Shown here one piece after another: positions 62,565-64,000 of a stretch of DNA of 64,000 nt. Below the pieces are notes generated by a model. That model worked only from the letters and a program-made list of their open reading frames with translations, made no database searches and was not told the DNA's origin. The translations under genes and the position numbers were made by a program. The stretch is from NCBI RefSeq assembly GCF_019720895.1, contig NZ_JAHKSH010000002.1, forward strand, positions 372,001-436,000. Reading direction: 5' to 3'. The number at the start of each line of letters is the position of its first letter. The first letter of the stretch is position 1. Origin of the DNA: Microbacterium salitolerans (lineage in GTDB: Bacteria > Actinomycetota > Actinomycetes > Actinomycetales > Microbacteriaceae).

Positions 62565-63456
62565 GCCCTCGCGCAGTGGATTCGTCACATTCGTCGGTCG
62601 GCCGAACGTCGGGAAGTCGACGCTCATGAACGCGCTCGTCGGCGAGAAGGTCGCCATCACGAGCGAGAAGCCGCAGACGACGCGCCGCGCGATCCGCGGC
62701 ATCGTCGAGCGCCCCGCGGGGCAGCTCGTCGTCGTCGACACGCCGGGCGTGCACCGTCCGCGCACGCTTCTCGGCCAGCGCCTGAACGATCTCGTCGAGA
62801 CGGTCCTCGGCGACGTCGACGTCATCGCCTTCTGCGCGCCCGCACCCGAGAAGGTCGGGCCGGGCGACCGGCGCATCGCACAGTCGCTCGACGGCTATCC
62901 GCGTGCCAAGAAGGTCGCTCTCGTGACGAAGACCGACGCCGCGAGCCGCGACGAGATCATGCAGCGTCTCATGGAGGTCGACTCTCTCCGCGAGGACTGG
63001 GACGCCGTGATTCCGCTCTCGAGCGTCACAGGGGAGCAGCTCGACGTCCTCGCGGATGAGCTGCTCGCCCTCATGCCCGAGGGGCCCGCGCTCTATCCGA
63101 CGGGGACCGTCACCGATGAGACGCTCCAGGACCGGATCGCCGAGGCGATCCGCGAGGCCGCTCTCGAAGGCGTGCGCGACGAGCTGCCGCACTCGATCGC
63201 GGTGCAGGTCCAGGACATGGCGCCGCGCGAGGACAAGCCCGACCTCACCGACATCTACGCCGACATCGTGATCGAGCGCGACAGCCAGAAGGCGATCATC
63301 CTCGGACACAAGGGATCGCGTCTGCGAGACGTCGGCGCGCGCGCCCGCGCCGAGATCGAACCGCTCGTCGGAACACGGGTCTTCCTCTCCCTGCACGTGC
63401 GCGTGGCGAAGGAGTGGCAGCGGGATCCGAAGCACCTCGGGCGCCTCGGGTTCTGA
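62557..63456 (+). CDS. era: GTPase Era
   Basis: Essential GTPase that helps 30S assembly by binding 16S rRNA 3' end. The 299-residue product has G1 GRPNVGKS (14-21), switch I TSEKPQTTRR, DTPGVH, and a G4 motif TKTD (VTKTDAASRD) in place of NKxD, a form seen in actinobacterial Era. The C-terminal KH domain is AIILGHKGSRLRDVGARARA. ATG at 62557 is preferred over GTG 62548, since AGGAGG lies ten bases before the ATG but only one before the GTG. It overlaps corC by eight bases. Confidence 0.96.
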   Translation: MTEPSRSGFVTFVGRPNVGKSTLMNALVGEKVAITSEKPQTTRRAIRGIVERPAGQLVVVDTPGVHRPRTLLGQRLNDLVETVLGDVDVIAFCAPAPEKVGPGDRRIAQSLDGYPRAKKVALVTKTDAASRDEIMQRLMEVDSLREDWDAVIPLSSVTGEQLDVLADELLALMPEGPALYPTGTVTDETLQDRIAEAIREAALEGVRDELPHSIAVQVQDMAPREDKPDLTDIYADIVIERDSQKAIILGHKGSRLRDVGARARAEIEPLVGTRVFLSLHVRVAKEWQRDPKHLGRLGF

Positions 63457-63535
63457 TCGCTCAGCTCGTCGCGCGTTGAGCACTCTGCGCAGGTTCATGC
63501 GGGGCCGTCCCATCGATCGTGTGCACGATGCGTGT

Positions 63536-63541
63536 TATCGT
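63536..63541 (+). promoter_or_regulatory. -10 box TATCGT candidate of the leu leader
   Basis: TATCGT ends six bases before the GTG of the leader peptide. A GTGCACG (63521-63527) / CGTGCAC (63547-63553) inverted repeat surrounds it and could be an operator. Confidence 0.35.
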
Positions 63542-63547
63542 GGTGCC

Positions 63548-63578
63548 GTGCACCAGAACCGGCTTCTTCTCCTTATCT

Positions 63579-63598
<20 letters not shown>
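63548..63598 (+). CDS. Leucine-rich leader peptide of leuA (attenuator)
   Basis: A 16-codon reading frame starting with GTG encodes MHQNRLLLLICRDETS and stops at TAG (63596-63598). Four consecutive leucine codons (CTT CTT CTC CTT, 63563-63574) lie just before a strong inverted repeat. The frame ends 63 bases before the leuA ATG. This is the classic layout of a leucine-sensing leader peptide, known in principle for amino-acid biosynthesis genes and predicted for leuA in Actinobacteria. It is too short to be seen by ordinary gene calling. Confidence 0.85.

Positions 63599-64000
<402 letters not shown>

Noticed and set aside
62557-63456. Era lacking the NKxD G4 motif
   Set aside because: It has TKTD at the right place, a known variation in actinobacterial Era, and all other motifs are intact.

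Overview
The window is a 64 kb piece of a high-GC actinobacterial chromosome. Nearly every gene is a housekeeping or conserved metabolic gene, codon use is uniform, and gene order is typical of Actinobacteria. Examples are rpiB-nei-pepN-glbO as in mycobacteria, hrcA-dnaJ-rsmE-HIT-phoH-ybeY-corC-era, and comEA-comEC-holA-rpsT. Very short leaders after TANNCT-type -10 boxes, the error-prone dnaE2 cassette and a mycobacterial-type trHbO support the phylum. Family Microbacteriaceae, perhaps Microbacterium, is my inference from protein character and was not tested by a search. I saw no insertion sequence, prophage, CRISPR array or rRNA operon.

Layout. 1-1900 (minus): compatible-solute ABC transporter (proW partial, proV). 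2302-3989: sufS-sufU for Fe-S assembly. 4005-5622: a thioesterase and a divergent unknown gene. 5623-11523: trHbO/pepN, hemH, rpiB and a Nei-type glycosylase. 11535-16970: an amidohydrolase, then a Gfo/Idh/MocA-PmoA-cupin catabolic operon with a divergent LacI regulator and a palindromic operator. 17057-19076: a NarL-type two-component pair. 19133-20328: dps with two DtxR/IdeR-like boxes, and a gamma-carbonic anhydrase. 20336-23502: a large LuxR-type ATPase regulator coupled to a small basic protein gene, with a TGAGGCA operator cluster. 23683-23753: tRNA-Gly. 23827-29485: the imuA'-imuB-dnaE2 mutasome under two LexA boxes.

29625-33295: a 2H phosphoesterase, an AbiEi/DUF559-like gene bracketed by palindromic repeats, an App1 phosphatase and a DedA protein. 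33414-35981: leuS. 36091-40880: a co-directional group of a very small solute-binding lipoprotein, a CDF transporter, a short-chain dehydrogenase and a large KatE-type catalase. 41082-45337: comEA, comEC, holA, rpsT. 45449-52096: a hydrolase and a complete peptide-type ABC importer (oppB-oppC-fused oppDF-oppA). 52407-63456: lepA, a DUF1990 gene, hemW, CIRCE-hrcA-dnaJ-rsmE, HIT-phoH-ybeY-corC-era. 63548-64000: a leucine-rich leader peptide and the start of leuA.

The most interesting signals are mainly regulatory or small: the 74-codon gene coupled to the LuxR-family regulator, the palindromic repeat family around the AbiEi/DUF559 gene, the mini solute-binding lipoprotein coupled to a metal transporter, the doubled LexA and DtxR-like boxes, and the leu leader. 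All coordinates and motifs were read directly from the sequence. Homology statements rest on recognised family motifs, not on database searches.
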